DNA from: Megalonaias nervosa
Taxonomy: Eukaryota; Mollusca; Bivalvia; Unionida; Unionidae
Length of the DNA stretch: 64,000 nt
Reading direction: 5' to 3'
Assembly (NCBI GenBank): GCA_016617855.1
Contig: JAECUM010006807.1
Coordinates: forward strand, 42,499 to 106,498
The notes under the pieces were generated by a model, which saw only the letters and a list, made by a program, of their open reading frames with translations, made no database searches and had not been told where the DNA came from. The stretch's first letter is position 1; each line of letters opens with the position of its first letter. A program made the position numbers and the translations under genes. Of the stretch, positions 42,082-54,562 are shown piece after piece.

Positions 42082-45000
42082 ACTCTATACAAACCAAACC
42101 TGTATTTAACTTTCCTTTGTGCGAATATAGTCCCAACTTTTTGTCTGTATAAATCTTGTCTGTAAACAGCCCCAACCTTTTGTCAATATAAATCTTGTCC
42201 GTAAGGAGCCCCAGGCCATTTTTGACTAGGATTTCTATTGTCCGTAAACAGCCATCTATAACTACTCACGTATGCAACAGTTCTACGCCAAAAACACCAG
42301 AATGAAGGAGAAAGAATGACTTTTGTGCCCGAAGGTTGGAAGGCATCTTCCAGGAAGAAGTTTGTCCTGGCATCCCTCACGAAACAACAGGATCAAGTGA
42401 AATGTTTGCAGCGGATTATGCAACTAGTGCATAAATGAAGCTTGGTAACAAAATGCGGAACATCGTAATCTTCGAATCAGAGCTATCAAACGGGGATGGG
42501 GGCTGTACAATTAAATAGTTGCAGTCACACCCAAATCACCAAGTGATTTCAAATTTCGATTCATTGTTTAAGAAGATGTACGAGTTTGTGCAAAGAGCAG
42601 AACATAGACGAAGAGAAAGAGAGAGATCAACACAACAGCAAAACTCGTCGATCTCCTTTAAAGAGCATCGGAGTGATAATCGTCGCCGCAATCAGTCCAG
42701 GAAAGGAAGAGGTTGTGGCTAAATATGAAATCAGAATAAGCAGCCTTTACGTCATCTTCAATTCATGGGATTCGATTGGAAAGAGGCGGACTAAACATTC
42801 TGAGTGTGATAGCCCCTAACAGGTTTTATTCGAGAGTTGTACGTAAACAGTACGACACATATACTATTACATGTGGTAGAAACCAAGGAATTGATATACG
42901 ATCGATCTATGTCAGATACATATTAATATTTTTGATTTTCAGACTATTAGATTTGGAAATACAAGCTTTGGGTTTTCTCGGCTTTGATGTGTATTGCTTC
43001 CTTTGTTCAAACCAGTGGTATGAAAAAGAGGAATCAAAAATCCAGTCCTGGGTAAAGGTGCTATACCTCTTAGACTAAGTGTATCCCCGCGTGCTAGATA
43101 TTACAGGCACAAAATGTTATTCTTGTCTGCAACGATAGGTACCTTGAAAACCGGGACTCAAGGTTCTGTGAAAGACATCCTGGATTTAGTGAAATCTACG
43201 AATAAACTAGAGCTTACAATCTAATCAATGGAAACTGTTAATATATAAAGTTCTGCCAGGAAAACCGACGGGAAAAATGAATGAACAATAAAGTCATGGA
43301 TGCAGCACTTGTCTAGATTTCTGAGAGTTGATGCGACGACGGTCCATAGAACAATATTTGTATCTTCACAATGTTTATCTATCAGGCGAAACATTAGGAT
43401 GCCAAGCAACTATATTGTCTGGATCATCTTGAAGTCATGGCTGTTTGACAGTGGCACTCATATGTGCTGATTGAATGAAGCAAACTGTGGATGATAATAA
43501 AGCCAGCTTGTGGGTGAATTAGTATCAATTGTTTTATACTCCAGTGACGGCAGACGAGAAAAAGATATGCCATGTTTTGCAGCACTATAGTGAGGCTATA
43601 GTGTTGTAAAGTTTCTAACCATGGATGAGAAAACAGCATCAGAGGCAAAGTCTTGTTCTATCGCAGTCTTAAATCATGTGTGAGAAAATAGGGTATACAT
43701 TGTCACATTTTTCCCTGATTTCATGTTTTGGCACTTAAATGAGAATGCATAATAGGCTGGGTTATACTAAAATTATTCTTGCTCTGTAAATGAGAATGCC
43801 TAGTTTTAGTGTGTTGATAATGCTAGCAATCGTTCCCGTGACAAATTATAGCGTCATAATAGGACAAATCATACACAAAGCTAAGATATTTGATATCCAG
43901 AAGCACAACGGAACTCACGATTTCATATACTTTAATCTGCCAAAATATGACAAAACACATACTCAAAGCTATGACGTCTGACATGCACAAACACAACTAA
44001 ATTCAAGATTAATACTTACCCACTGAAGAAAAATCTTCCTTCAATTTTTAAAGGTACAAGTGTTTTTTGAAAAAGTACAAAAGTAGTGTAATATTTCTTG
44101 TGACTACTGACACATTTTTGGAGGTATCTTAAATCGGGAACAAAAGACATTATGATTTTAATCGAAATCATTGTATAAGAAACAAAAGTGTGTGCTTATG
44201 CGAGAGAGAGAGAGAGAGAATAACGTATTCCTATTTTTAAAATCATCAATGCACTTACATTTGTATGGCATATTTCCCGATGAATTTCAAAAACACATAT
44301 CTGATTTTTAAAATATCACACCGATAGGAACAAGGCTACTGTTTTCTAAAAGTATCACAAGATTGAACTGGTGGCATCTTTTTAACAAATACGTAGATGT
44401 AAATATATCATACTATATCACACTCAAACATTCAGTTATGTATTGTTTTATAAGACTGACATAATTTCCATTGACCTCAAATTATACGATTGTTTGTGCT
44501 CTAGTTTTAGTTTTGGCAAAGGGCTTAGTGGTCAGGCACAGAAAATCACGCCTGATCCTCTCATTGTGTGAATACAAACTGATTCGAAGTTAAGGCGATT
44601 GATATAACTTACATTGAGCGACGAATTGTTTTTTTTATTTCTAATTCAGGAGAGGCAGAGTAGCAAAATAATGACTATCCTCTGGCGCTTTACCATTGCA
44701 GTTCAAACAAACTATTTTGAATTTGCAATCTGGTGTAGTGTGCTGTAACATTTTTCTTGCCACACTAAGTACTGAACTGTAACATTGTTGGTTCAAGGTT
44801 TGAAACTAACGAAAAATTTCTCACTTAGACAATCTGACATACACGTACTCACATAGGTTGAGAGACAATGGCTACACCGGGTTTTATTTTCAAACTAATG
44901 GATTTTGGGGTTTGTACGAAGTTAAGATTTTTTGTACAGTTTCAAGTGTGCATGTTTTTTAAAGTGGAAAAATTGGTTTGAATTTTTTCACGTGACACAT

Positions 45001-45990
45001 GTAGAGTAGATTGTCTGTGTAAGTTTCAAAACTAAAGTCACATAGCTTTCTATTACTTGTAGACATTTTGATTTTGCAAAATGAAGTATAGCAAGTCATT
45101 TTCACAAACAGAAATATGGGTGTGAAAGTTGATGTTTGGATTAATCCAGTAAACTTCATAGCAGACCTGCTCTATCCTGTACTTTGTAGCTGCCTCAGCA
45201 GTTGGAAGAGCAGCAGTAGACGTCGTCGTTGCTGTCGAAGAAGGAGAAGATCTTTTAGAAATTGTGTTTCCATTTTTTTAAAAATCAAATTAGGAAACAC
45301 GAGTGTTAAGTCAAGATTTGCAGGCATCATGGTGAGCGACGAAGCAGAAGTGACAGGAAAGCGAGACACAGTTACCGGGCAATGTGGTTTCTGAAGTGCG
45401 TACGTGACCTAGCAATAGCAGCGTCTCTCTTTATGGCTGGAACTGTCTTTCTTCTTGAGACTTTTATTCGTGGGGTAGGTTTCAAATCAAAGGGTAAATA
45501 CCCTTGAGGTGTTTCAGTGGCACCGTCGTACTCATACATTCAGCCAGAGGATCCCTAACTCTCTGCTTAACACTTGTCATGTTAAACAAAGCAAGTCATT
45601 ATCATAACATGAGACAGAAAGAGGATGATATATAGCAAGAACTAGATTAAATCATATTTGAATCGGGAAACAAGATTAAGCGTAAGCGATCACAATATGC
45701 CATTGATAAACTAGAAGAATGTAAGATGAAATGATGTACCATATCGCCTCATACACGAGCTGTGTTTTTAGCTCACATCTAAGAGAACAATTTCGAAGAA
45801 GCCGTGAGCGAACTTGAACCAACACCCACCCCACGTCTACCGCAAGACCAATAAAGTCCAGGGCCACCCACCAAACAAACTCTTCCTTCGCTCCCCAAAT
45901 GTATCATCACATTCTAGAGATGCTAAAAAGTACTTCCAGAAAATTTCAAGCGACGTCATTCATACACAGAAAAAATTAAATAGTTAAATC
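42082..45990. other. Host or decayed sequence, no clear gene
   Basis: Mostly non-coding AT-rich DNA. Around 45116-45400 an arginine/serine-rich stretch is open on both strands. At 45850 the sequence CCAGGGCCACCCACC recalls the 3' flank motif of the element 1 cassettes, but no gene can be assigned. Confidence 0.45.
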
Positions 45991-46008
45991 CCGAAGTGCA
46001 ACCGCAGG

Positions 46009-46287
46009 AAGCAGATTTTGTCATCTACGATTTGTGGGCTTCCGTGTTAGAAACACTGAAACGATAATGCCAAGCGAAAGAAGATGATCGTTTAAAACTC
46101 ACCATCCATCAGGACAGTTTGAAGCAGCCCGTCTGGATTGAGTTTAGCACACTGGCAGAATTAACACCCTATAAAATCACTGAAACAAACATTCAGCATG
46201 ACCAACAATTTCAACGAAGAGTTTATTATGAATCTTTACTTCACACATACCCGCTGCACCCTGGTCAAATAAAATCAAGGGTATTGT
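46009..46287 (+). pseudogene. Fragment upstream of Polinton polymerase, conserved element domain
   Basis: A frame with one stop contains EADFVIYDLWASVLETLKR, LKLTIHQDSLKQPVWIEF and LAELTPYKITETNIQH. The pattern (xPIWhxFxxLxxLTpxxhxxxIxxhxQSN) recalls a domain of unknown function found N-terminal to polymerases in invertebrate Polintons. The match is from memory and weak. Confidence 0.35.
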
Positions 46288-46763
46288 CCATTTAGTGAAA
46301 CGATAAAAAACAGTTTTAAAATAATAAGGTTGATGTTAATATCTATTACAATCCGAACATACCTAAATAAAACCACAACATTTTTAATCCAAGATAACTT
46401 ATCAGATGTTAAAGACGTTACTATGTAATGTCATTAATGAAAAGATGGTTGTTCTTTCATGGGATATTGACATTAATTTCTACTTTTTGAAATTCAGGAA
46501 CGGTGCAAATCATAAACTATCCCTTACTATCCCTATACTTCTGTTTAAGTAAGATGTTTCCACTGTAAGATGTAGATATATCTGCAGAGCAATTCATCGT
46601 AACAAAATTTAGCCAAAACTACCAATATGGAAGGAGTGTCTACAATACTTGGATACTACCCAAAATATGTTTTTGAGCTTCCTTTTCAACTGCGAAATAA
46701 ACTAATGATGTTTTCAGAAATGGGATTTTGGTGGAGTCTTTTTTATACCAACAGTGATTAAGC

Positions 46764-47145
46764 ATGATTACTCTGCCTCAGCTGGCAGTACAGGATAATA
46801 TTCTCATACCAGGTCGTATGAGAAAGGGTGGCATACTTAAATTATTGAGACCCATAATTGCACTGAAAGACCGACCGGTTGTCAATGAAGCACCACCACC
46901 AACAACAATTGTTAATAAAACAACAGTCCAACAAAATAAAACACTTTGCACGTGAGAATAATGTCCGAATACTCAGAGGTGCAAGAAAAGGTGACATACT
47001 TGTGATACTACGAAAGTATGAAGAAAACTATCGTCGTCGTTTTGCATCTGGTATAGCTACTGAAGCGGCTGGGTATGTTCGTGCAAAAAATCATTACAAT
47101 CGCGAGTACCTGAATTCAAATTTAAAACGTGCCGTGGCGAAGTAG
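46764..47145 (+). pseudogene. SAP/Rho-N-like DNA-binding repeats
   Basis: Two similar units in different frames: DNILIPGRMRKGGILKLLR and ENNVRILRGARKGDILVILR. Each has the G-x-R-K-x-x-I-x-x-L-L pattern of SAP or Rho-N helix-extended-loop-helix domains. A proline/threonine linker lies between them. Such modules occur in front of Polinton polymerases. Confidence 0.4.
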
Positions 47146-47559
47146 ATACTCACGTGACAATTACCCAACCCACATTCGAACCAGATGAAGAGACTCGACA
47201 ACTATTAAAAAATCGTAGCGGTGTTATGAAACTTTTGTTATGCTGCCGTTAAAGCAGACAATTTCCTTAGCCCTCATCTAGTTATTCCGCTTAGTCCTTA
47301 TGAGGAAGGTTTGAAATTACTACACCATCATCTCACAGTGTTGCCTGCCTAATCCTGAACCGCAACAATACCAGCCTTATTAGCGATAAAAGAAAATTGG
47401 CTGAAACATTGATCTTAATGGACTCTCCAAAAATGCGCGAAAGTCAAGGTTCATCTCTCACCGTATCAACCGTTTCTTGGATACAGTTGCATAGCAACAC
47501 CAGCGTTGGTCCCACCTAGGTCAGGAATAAACGTAAAGAGTTTTGACAATCGTTGTTTT

Positions 47560-49050
47560 AAAATGGGCATTTTAATCGGTGTTATATTCGGCCAGTGATA
47601 ACCAACACTTGCCGAGAAAACATCAGCAACATTTGGTTAAACTTCTTTCTGGTGATATTAAATATCCTGTGCAGGTTACGAAAGCCACACTGAACAAATT
47701 TGAAACGTTTAATCCAGGTATCTCTCTTAATGTGTTTAGACAAATACCTTTATCCGCTTGCACTCCACATGGACATCATGAACTCAGATTGATTTGTTGC
47801 TGATGAGTGAATTGAAAGAATCAGAATTAATATCGCACCAGCTATAGATAGAGACTGCTTAAAAGGCACAGCAAGCATGAGGGTAAAAAATATATCCTTG
47901 CAGACGTTGCTTGCTTGTATTTGGGTTTCAGTACCTGCTCACAAGTCATGAATTTTACCGTGGTGAAAAACCACACCTGAACAATATTGTGATCCTCAAG
48001 AACATGCATAAATACATGATAATTACTCCGGGACAATTGCATCGATTCATGACATTTTATGAATTTGTATCTGGGCAAGGCAGCCAAGAATCTGACATTG
48101 GAAAACATTGTTTTTACGCGTCGGTACTGTCTCGATGTGCAAGCGTCGCAAACACAGACTTGCTGACGGAACAATGTATGTATCCATACGAGTACATGAG
48201 TGACTAGAACAAATTTGCTGAAACTCCGTTGCTACCGATAGAGGCATTTCATTCACTGTTGTCACGTGAAGGTATTACAGAAGAAGATTACGAACATGCA
48301 AAGAAAGTTTGGTTTGCATTCGAATTCCAAGCTACCACCACTATCTGTATCTGCGCACCTATGTGTTGTTGTTCGCTGATGTGTTTAAGAAATTTCGTGA
48401 TACTGCAATGCATATGTGCAAGCTCGGTCAGACGTATTACTTTTCGTCATCGGGTATGGGTTGGTATGCATTGTTGTCCAAAACCAAAGTCGATCTGGAA
48501 TTGTACCTTGACATTGATCAATATCGGTTTATCGAGCGATCGCTTCGCAACGGAATTATAATGTCATATCACAGATATGCTCGTAGCAATATTCCAAACT
48601 TGGACGGGTATGACTCCGCTGACCCCAACAGCAACATTAAGAATCTATATACAAATAATCTTTAGGGGTAATGATGCTAGCACTACCGTTTGGTGGAATT
48701 CATTGGATCGATCTTCCGCCAATTGCTCCAGAAACAAAATATGATTATAACATCAACAGTGACTATGGTACATCTTTGAAGTTTAATCTGAAACATATCC
48801 TGAGCATTTACACGATGCGCACAACGATTATCCACCTTTCCAACACTCCGAGTGTATACAAATACCGAACAAACTTGTCTCCTAATAGTTGTAAATGTAT
48901 TCGCTGTAATCATTTTCTGAGAAACAGTTACAGACTTTTGTCGAATCTCATTGGCTGGTTTTTATCCAGTAGTTCGCGTGACTTCATTGTTCAATGCTGC
49001 TATGACCAAAAGAAGTCGTGCTTAGAATTCCGAGACTGTTCTGGTGATAT
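47560..49050 (+). pseudogene. Family B DNA polymerase remnant of element 4
   Basis: Pieces in changing frames follow the order of Polinton polymerases: YPVQVTKATLNKFE (48% of the way to ISLNVF), CMYPYEYMSD, REGITEEDYEHAKKVWFAF, YLRTYVLLFADVFKKFRD, SKTKVDLELYLDIDQYRFIE, YHRYARSNIPNLDGYD, then HLHDAHNDYPPF and IPNKLVS. The exonuclease and motif A regions are represented; motif C is missing. At least six frame breaks are present. Confidence 0.75.
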
Positions 49051-49172
49051 ATAAGACAAAATAAGTTCGATTACTAATGATGAGTTCTGACACAATTGAC
49101 TCGGAGCATTTGCTACGAAAAATCTATGCTGCGGTACAACAGATTGTTGTAAATACAATCCAGTGCATTACC

Positions 49173-49551
49173 TCGATGATTACATTCTCATCAACGAAAC
49201 CAGAATTTAGCACGACTTTTTCTGCACCTGTTATCGCTTGGAAATCACGCATTCATGAGATCGCACTAGCATCGTTGCGAGTGTATTACAGTTGGCTTAC
49301 TATTTGTGCTTTCATCAGGTAATGATGCCACCTGGCGTAATATTGAACTTCCCTATAGAGCGTACGACACAGAATCGATGAATGAAGAAAAGTCACATTA
49401 ATAACCACCAAATATTAATCTTTACACACGTGTCAATGAGCCCACACTCAATGCTGTCATTGCAATCGAATCTCAGACGTATGCCTATGACATTGCACAG
49501 TCGTCAATAAGAACAGTTTTAGGTCGGACTAGCATTCCAGATGATAAATGA
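49173..49551 (+). pseudogene. Fibre-like protein remnant of element 4
   Basis: MITFSSTKPEFSTTFSAPVI and IALASLRVYYSW closely match the start of the element 2 fibre protein (32511). After a break, EPTLNAVIAIESQTYAYDIA and SSIRTVLG match its next region. Only the first third is left. Confidence 0.7.
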
Positions 49552-49906
49552 TTGATTTTAATGTGAGGGATATCATATTGCGCCTGACATTCTGAGGATT
49601 TCCTCAACAACTCAAGTCAAATTAACTTGTAAGTTGTTGTTATGAAAGCAGGTGTGCAACGATAAGAGTAGTTGTTCAGGGTTATATACTGTTTGAGTTT
49701 TGACTAACATAGGAACCAGGTGGTTTATTTCGATTATGCACTCAGCAAAAGTGTAATTTCATGTCCCAATAATCAGTTGACACATATTCGGTTTTCCATT
49801 TTGTTTAATTTCATTTAATTCATTATTGCTGACTGTTCGTTTTATATTACATCTTACAATTGGGTCCAGTTAGATCACGCTGTTTACCAATCTTCCTGTA
49901 CTCGCG

Positions 49907-50160
49907 ATGGCAAAATCAATCAAGTATTTAGTGGTGTCTTTTATGCGAAATGAATTTCCATCGATGGTGCCACTCACACGTGAAAACTGTATAGTCAATC
50001 CGTATTTAACAACAGGACCTGACACTCACTGGGTTGCATACGTGGTGACACTTCAACATCGTTGTTTTGGGATTGTTTTATTCGTATGGAACTGCATTGC
50101 CAGTTGAAGTTGATAATTATTCAACAACGAACTGTAAATAACTATTATTCTGTTCTACTA
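49907..50160 (+). pseudogene. Adenain-like protease remnant of element 4
   Basis: GPDTHWVAYVV carries the catalytic histidine and is preceded by FMRNEFPSMVPLTRENCIVN, like the element 2 protease. The next frame has YSYGTALPVEVDNY, a decayed DSYG block. The cysteine region is lost. Sequence to 50460 contains an open stretch (GQVEIAIWNHSDVQQPTRG) that I cannot assign. Confidence 0.6.
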
Positions 50161-51319
50161 TGTCAATACAAACTCGGTTGGATTGACCCATATGATGCCA
50201 TCTTGTCATTGAAGCGTTTCGACAAAGTGGCGTCACCATACCCTCACATGAACTGCCATATAATTGTGTTAAGGGTCAAGTAGAAATTGCCATTTGGAAT
50301 CACTCTGATGTACAACAACCAACTCGAGGCCATCTTGAAATCATCGCATGTGCACGTGAAAACGCTCAAGCGTTAACTGCAGTAGCAGATACAAAATATT
50401 TATGGGATTGTTTCTACAATGGCGAAGTTTCATTCACTGATGTATCATGCCTAGGTAAGTCTATCAACTAATACTTTACACCAACGTTTACTGAACTGGG
50501 AAGAGAAAAATCTGGACTGTTCTTCAACAAGGATACATTTGTTCGGGTAATAGTTATTGGGCGAAGACGATCGTTAGATGTGAAAGGTTTTTGGCGCAAT
50601 CAGTGTGCTCTTGATTGAAAGGGGCGACAGACCCTCAGAAAGGACAAATGGAAAAGCAGAAATGGAAAATTCCCGAAAATTACGAGCAAAAATAAGAAAC
50701 GCCGCGGATTTATACAAACTAAAGCGAAATTTTGAAAAAGATCTCCACGTGGAAGATTGATTATCGATCGAAACAACTGCCATTGGAAATAAATTAAAGT
50801 TGTATCAAATTGCTGTTTGGCTTTTTTTGAAACTCTTTGGAGCGCTGACATCTGTCGTAGACTCTACCCTCCATGAGTGGGTCACGTGCGTGCAAAATTA
50901 AAATTGATAAACATGCAAGGGTCGTATATAGGCTAAGTAAGTCATGGCAGGTAGACGCTAGGACTTGTGGCAGGGACCCGAAGTGGGCAAAGAGGACAAA
51001 TCCCACTTTCATACTACTAATTGTTATATAAAGAGGACAAAGCCAGCACGAGAAATCTGAGCGATTAATTGCTCAAAGTGTAGAGTTGCCCCTTGGCAAA
51101 CTTCAAGGTAGGAATACTGTTTCTAACAGATGTCAGTTCCCGTTTCGATCAACATAAAACGAAAAATACAAATCTATTTAGTACATTTATAGTGGTAGAC
51201 AATTGTTGTAACCCTTGGGAAAAGTGTATTAAAACAGAATGCATTATTTCATGACTTCCGTTAAAATGTTAGATTTATTATTATGCTTTACAACAGAGAT
51301 TAAAACTATACAGATTGTG

Positions 51320-51660
51320 TTATGACTCTATGGTCTTAATATAAGTAACATGAAAGAGCTAAAATTAATACGTAGAGTGAAAGTCGACAAGTGATTTATT
51401 GTGCAAAAACACAATCTGAAAATTTAAAAAAAATAACATTATTGTGAATTAAATCCCAAATAGTCCTACAAGCTCTATCACAAGTAAAAAAGTAATTTCA
51501 GTGGTGTTCCGAATGAATTCCAATCGTGAATTTGCTGATATACCATTAACCTGGAATAATATCTGTGTTTTAATAGTCCTGATGTATCACATGGTATAAT
51601 CGAAAATGTCTCTAAAGGATTTCACAATAATCCCAAAATAGTGATTTAGACCTTCAGATA
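51320..51660 (+). repeat. Dispersed repeat family, copy 2
   Basis: Shares GACTCTATGGTCT, ATTGTGAATTAAATCC, TCCGAATGAATTCCAATCGT, TTTGCTGATATACCA and AAATGTCTCTAAAG with copies at 2265 and 52600. No gene lies in 50480-53370 as far as I can see. Confidence 0.6.
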
Positions 51661-52599
51661 ATCTTAAAATATAATCTACAATCATAGACACAAATTAGGC
51701 ATGTAATATGTTGTTTACAAACAAAAGACATTTGTCAGGTAGGCTCAAACTCCTACCTACATTATGGGTAAAGGTCAATCATATTATGTACATTAAATAT
51801 ACAAAACAAATGCAAAATTAACAAATTAACTCAATACCAGATGACATTAAAAGACAGAAAAATACTTTGAAAACCCAAAATGTCAAATGCATAACAAACT
51901 ATAAGTAATCTACTGTTATACTATCAAACGTTTCAGTTATTCTAATGCATTTGTGTTAGAAATTTAGTCCTTGCTATTCAAGTGGATGTAATGGTTCAAA
52001 ATGTACAGAGCGTGATCAGCTGCGCCTGCTTACTACAGTAGACAGTATATAACAAAAGGTAACTGGCTTTGTCGTAAGTCGTTGTAACAAGTCGGCGTGG
52101 AATTGAAAGTCCATGTTTGAAAGCTGCGCTACTGTGCAGACTTTACCAAAACAATACACACATGTGTAATAGTACAGCCAGTTTCTTAGCCGGTTGGTCT
52201 GGTCATCAAAGATCATCAAAATTTTGACAATTAATGAGCATAGGACAATGCCTACAGTTGTTTGGGGCAAAAATATCTGATAACATGACATGTAATTATA
52301 ATTTAAATTATTAGTTGTACCTTGATGCCTTGAAGTCAAAATGTGTGTTTAAACTGACGCAGACGACACAGATGAATGATTCCCTCCTTTCATCTATAGC
52401 TTTATTTTATATTTTAATATAATCCTAGCTTTATACCATATAGACAAGAAGCGAAATATTGCACAAAATAAAGTTCTCAATTAACCAAATTCTACATGTT
52501 TGTTTTATATAATCTAACAACAATGACAACGAGAAATTCTTTGTCTCACCAGGATTCCAATTTGCAGCATATCAGTTTCTCAGTTTGTATCCATTACAT

Positions 52600-52925
52600 C
52601 ATGCTACGACTCTATGGTCTGAAATTATGTAATATAAATAAGTAAACTCGACAAGTTTTTTTCATAGAATAATTTATTTCCCTACGATATAAAATAAAAC
52701 TTCAAAAAGCACTTATGTTATTCTGACTTTAATCCTAAATAATCCTAAATGTTCTATCATAGGGTAAAATGTATAGAATATTCTGAATGAATTCCAAACG
52801 TTTAGAAAGTGCTGATGTACCATTGTTATTGAATGAGATGATGCACTGATAGTCTTGATGTTCCATAATGATATAAACTAAAATGTCTTTGAAGAAGTCC
52901 TTTGTAATGCGAAAGTAACTTTGTA
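52600..52925 (+). repeat. Dispersed repeat family, copy 3
   Basis: Shares ACGACTCTATGGTCTGAAAT, TAATCCTAAATAATCCTAAA, TCTGAATGAATTCCAAACGT, GCTGATGTACCATTG and AAATGTCTTTGAAG with copy 2 in the same order. Confidence 0.55.
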
Positions 52926-53371
52926 CTCCAAAACAATAGCACATTATAATTCCAATTGATATTTTAAATTTCAACAATTGATTCCTCTCAGATTATATTT
53001 GAACATAATTAAAAGGCTTACTTGAGTGTGACGTATTTCAATTTTCAAAGATATATGTAATATTCTGACATATTTTAAGTTTTCTCCAAATAAACATATT
53101 GGAAAAGCTTTCAAACGTCACGGAGTAGCTGAGTCAACAGTTTCGCATTAAATCATACGGTGCTGTTTCTTTAAGCAATGTTAGCAATTAACCATGTCTT
53201 AATTCAGTCATAGTATAGAGCAGCCCTACAGATGGCCTCATTATGTTTGAATAAAATTGAAATAGCATTAAGAGAACCAACGGAAATAGCGTTCAAACTG
53301 CCCAGCAGTAGACGGAACAAGAGATTCGATCTGCAGTATAGGCAATTGCTAAAACAAACAACAGTAACACA

Positions 53372-53561
53372 AGTAGTAATGAGGAATTGATGATCCTCTC
53401 TCAGAGACCCCCGGCCCCACAAAAACGTTGTACGTTAACATTTTTGTCAGCAGTCCTTTTTAGCTCAAAATGTTAACAAATTTTCTGACAAAAATGTTAA
53501 CGTACAACGCTTTGGGGCCGAGGTGTCTCTGAGCTAGGATACATCATTCCTCGTTACTACT
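53372..53561. repeat. Foldback (palindromic) element
   Basis: Arms of 79 and 77 bases (53372-53450 and 53485-53561) are near-perfect reverse complements, including AGTAGTAATGAGGAAT, CGGCCCC and GTTGTACGTTAACATTTTTG. A 34-base spacer separates them. It would form a strong hairpin; no coding frame. Confidence 0.85.
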
Positions 53562-53609
53562 AGGTACTTATTAGTCAAAATGTTATATTAAACAAATGAA
53601 ATATATATA

Positions 53610-53933
53610 ATGTGCTTCTGTTATTCAATACGACATGTTGGATTTGATCTAACAAATAGATTTTGTAAAAGATTTAGTTCGATCAAAGCAGCGTCAGCAT
53701 ATACTGGTATAAAATCTAATATAATAAGCGATTGCATTAAAAATGTAGGCTATCATATATCACCGAAATATGGGTCGGTATGGTTATTCGCGACTGAAAA
53801 TGATATGAGAATAGCGGGTTGGGCAGATGATGTGATGACATTTATCGATAACATGGTCTATATATTATTTGATAACGATATTTCTAAGCAAAAATATACA
53901 GCGCGGGGTGACATTCGGTCTACCATTCCATAG
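53610..53933 (+). pseudogene. NUMOD-domain remnant of an HNH endonuclease
   Basis: A 107-residue frame with SIKAASAYTGIKSNIISDC and YHISPKYGSVWLFA, the NUMOD1-type DNA-binding unit. It resembles the C-terminal parts of the HNH genes at 28719 and 59341. No HNH core remains. Confidence 0.5.
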
Positions 53934-54278
53934 TTATATCAGATAAACCTAATGAGGTTCCGAATCTTTGTTTAGACATTTACCCCCAAGAGAACCCCTA
54001 AATATCCGTGACCGAAACTTTAGAGGCCCAGAGGGCTGTCCGTACGTGTAGGTCTTATTTTAGTGACCAATCAGATTCTGTTTATTGCCTTACAAGAATT
54101 CTTAGATATCCGTAACCGAAACTCTAGGAACTCAAAGGCTGATTGGTCTTTGTGACCTGGAATCTCATTAGGTTTATTTTTAGTTTTGCGATTGTGTCTT
54201 TTGGAATGGCCCTTGTGTGGGGTACCCCTTTAGTGAAGTCATAAGGTCACGACCTCATATCACCCCCCGCTGTATATT
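53889..54278. repeat. MITE-like element with nested inverted ends
   Basis: Outer arms AAAAATATACAGCGCGGGGT (53889) and its inverted copy ending CCGCTGTATATTTTT (54278) enclose 390 bases. Inside, TAAACCTAATGAGGTTCC (53944) and GGAATCTCATTAGGTTTA (54180) form a second inverted pair, and two direct copies of TATCCGTGACCGAAACT-like sequence lie between. It overlaps the end of the NUMOD remnant. Confidence 0.65.
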
Positions 54279-54477
54279 TTTGATGAGATGATATGATGAT
54301 GATGATGATATGATGAAAATGCCGTCTTCACGCCAGCACATCAACCCCCAACGATCAACCAATGGGTGATTCACAAAAGTGAATCCACCACGTGTTGACG
54401 TAGTGGATTGGTGTACTCTGAAGACGGGAGGGCTGGAGCCCCCAATAGATTATGAATCTTGGCCTAAAATCGTCTCC

Positions 54478-54562
54478 CGCAGACATATGTCTTTCTCAGG
54501 TTTCGAACCATGACCCTCCGGATGAGAGTTTCAGCACGTTATCAATTGAGCTATCGGACGCA
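54478..54562 (-). repeat. tRNA-derived remnant (SINE-like head)
   Basis: The minus strand reads CGTCCGATAGCTCAATTGAT (A box) and, 35 bases on, GGTTCGAAACC (B box). The stems are imperfect and no matching acceptor arm is seen, so it is a tRNA-derived SINE rather than a tRNA gene. Confidence 0.5.

Larger units (their letters stand above)
45990..50470 (+). mobile_element. Element 4: old remnant of a Polinton-like transposon
   Basis: Plus-strand fragments of a polymerase, SAP/Rho-N-like protein, fibre protein and adenain-like protease lie in order within 4.5 kb, all with many breaks. No inverted repeats could be found, so the ends are only bounds on the coding remnants. The fibre and protease fragments resemble those of element 2, while the polymerase resembles that of element 3. 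Confidence 0.65.

Noticed and set aside
47842..48265. Minus-strand frames of 72-110 codons
   Set aside because: They are shadows of the plus-strand polymerase remnant.
30283..54562. tRNA-like sequences as functional tRNA genes
   Set aside because: A and B boxes are present but acceptor and T stems do not pair properly in any of the three.
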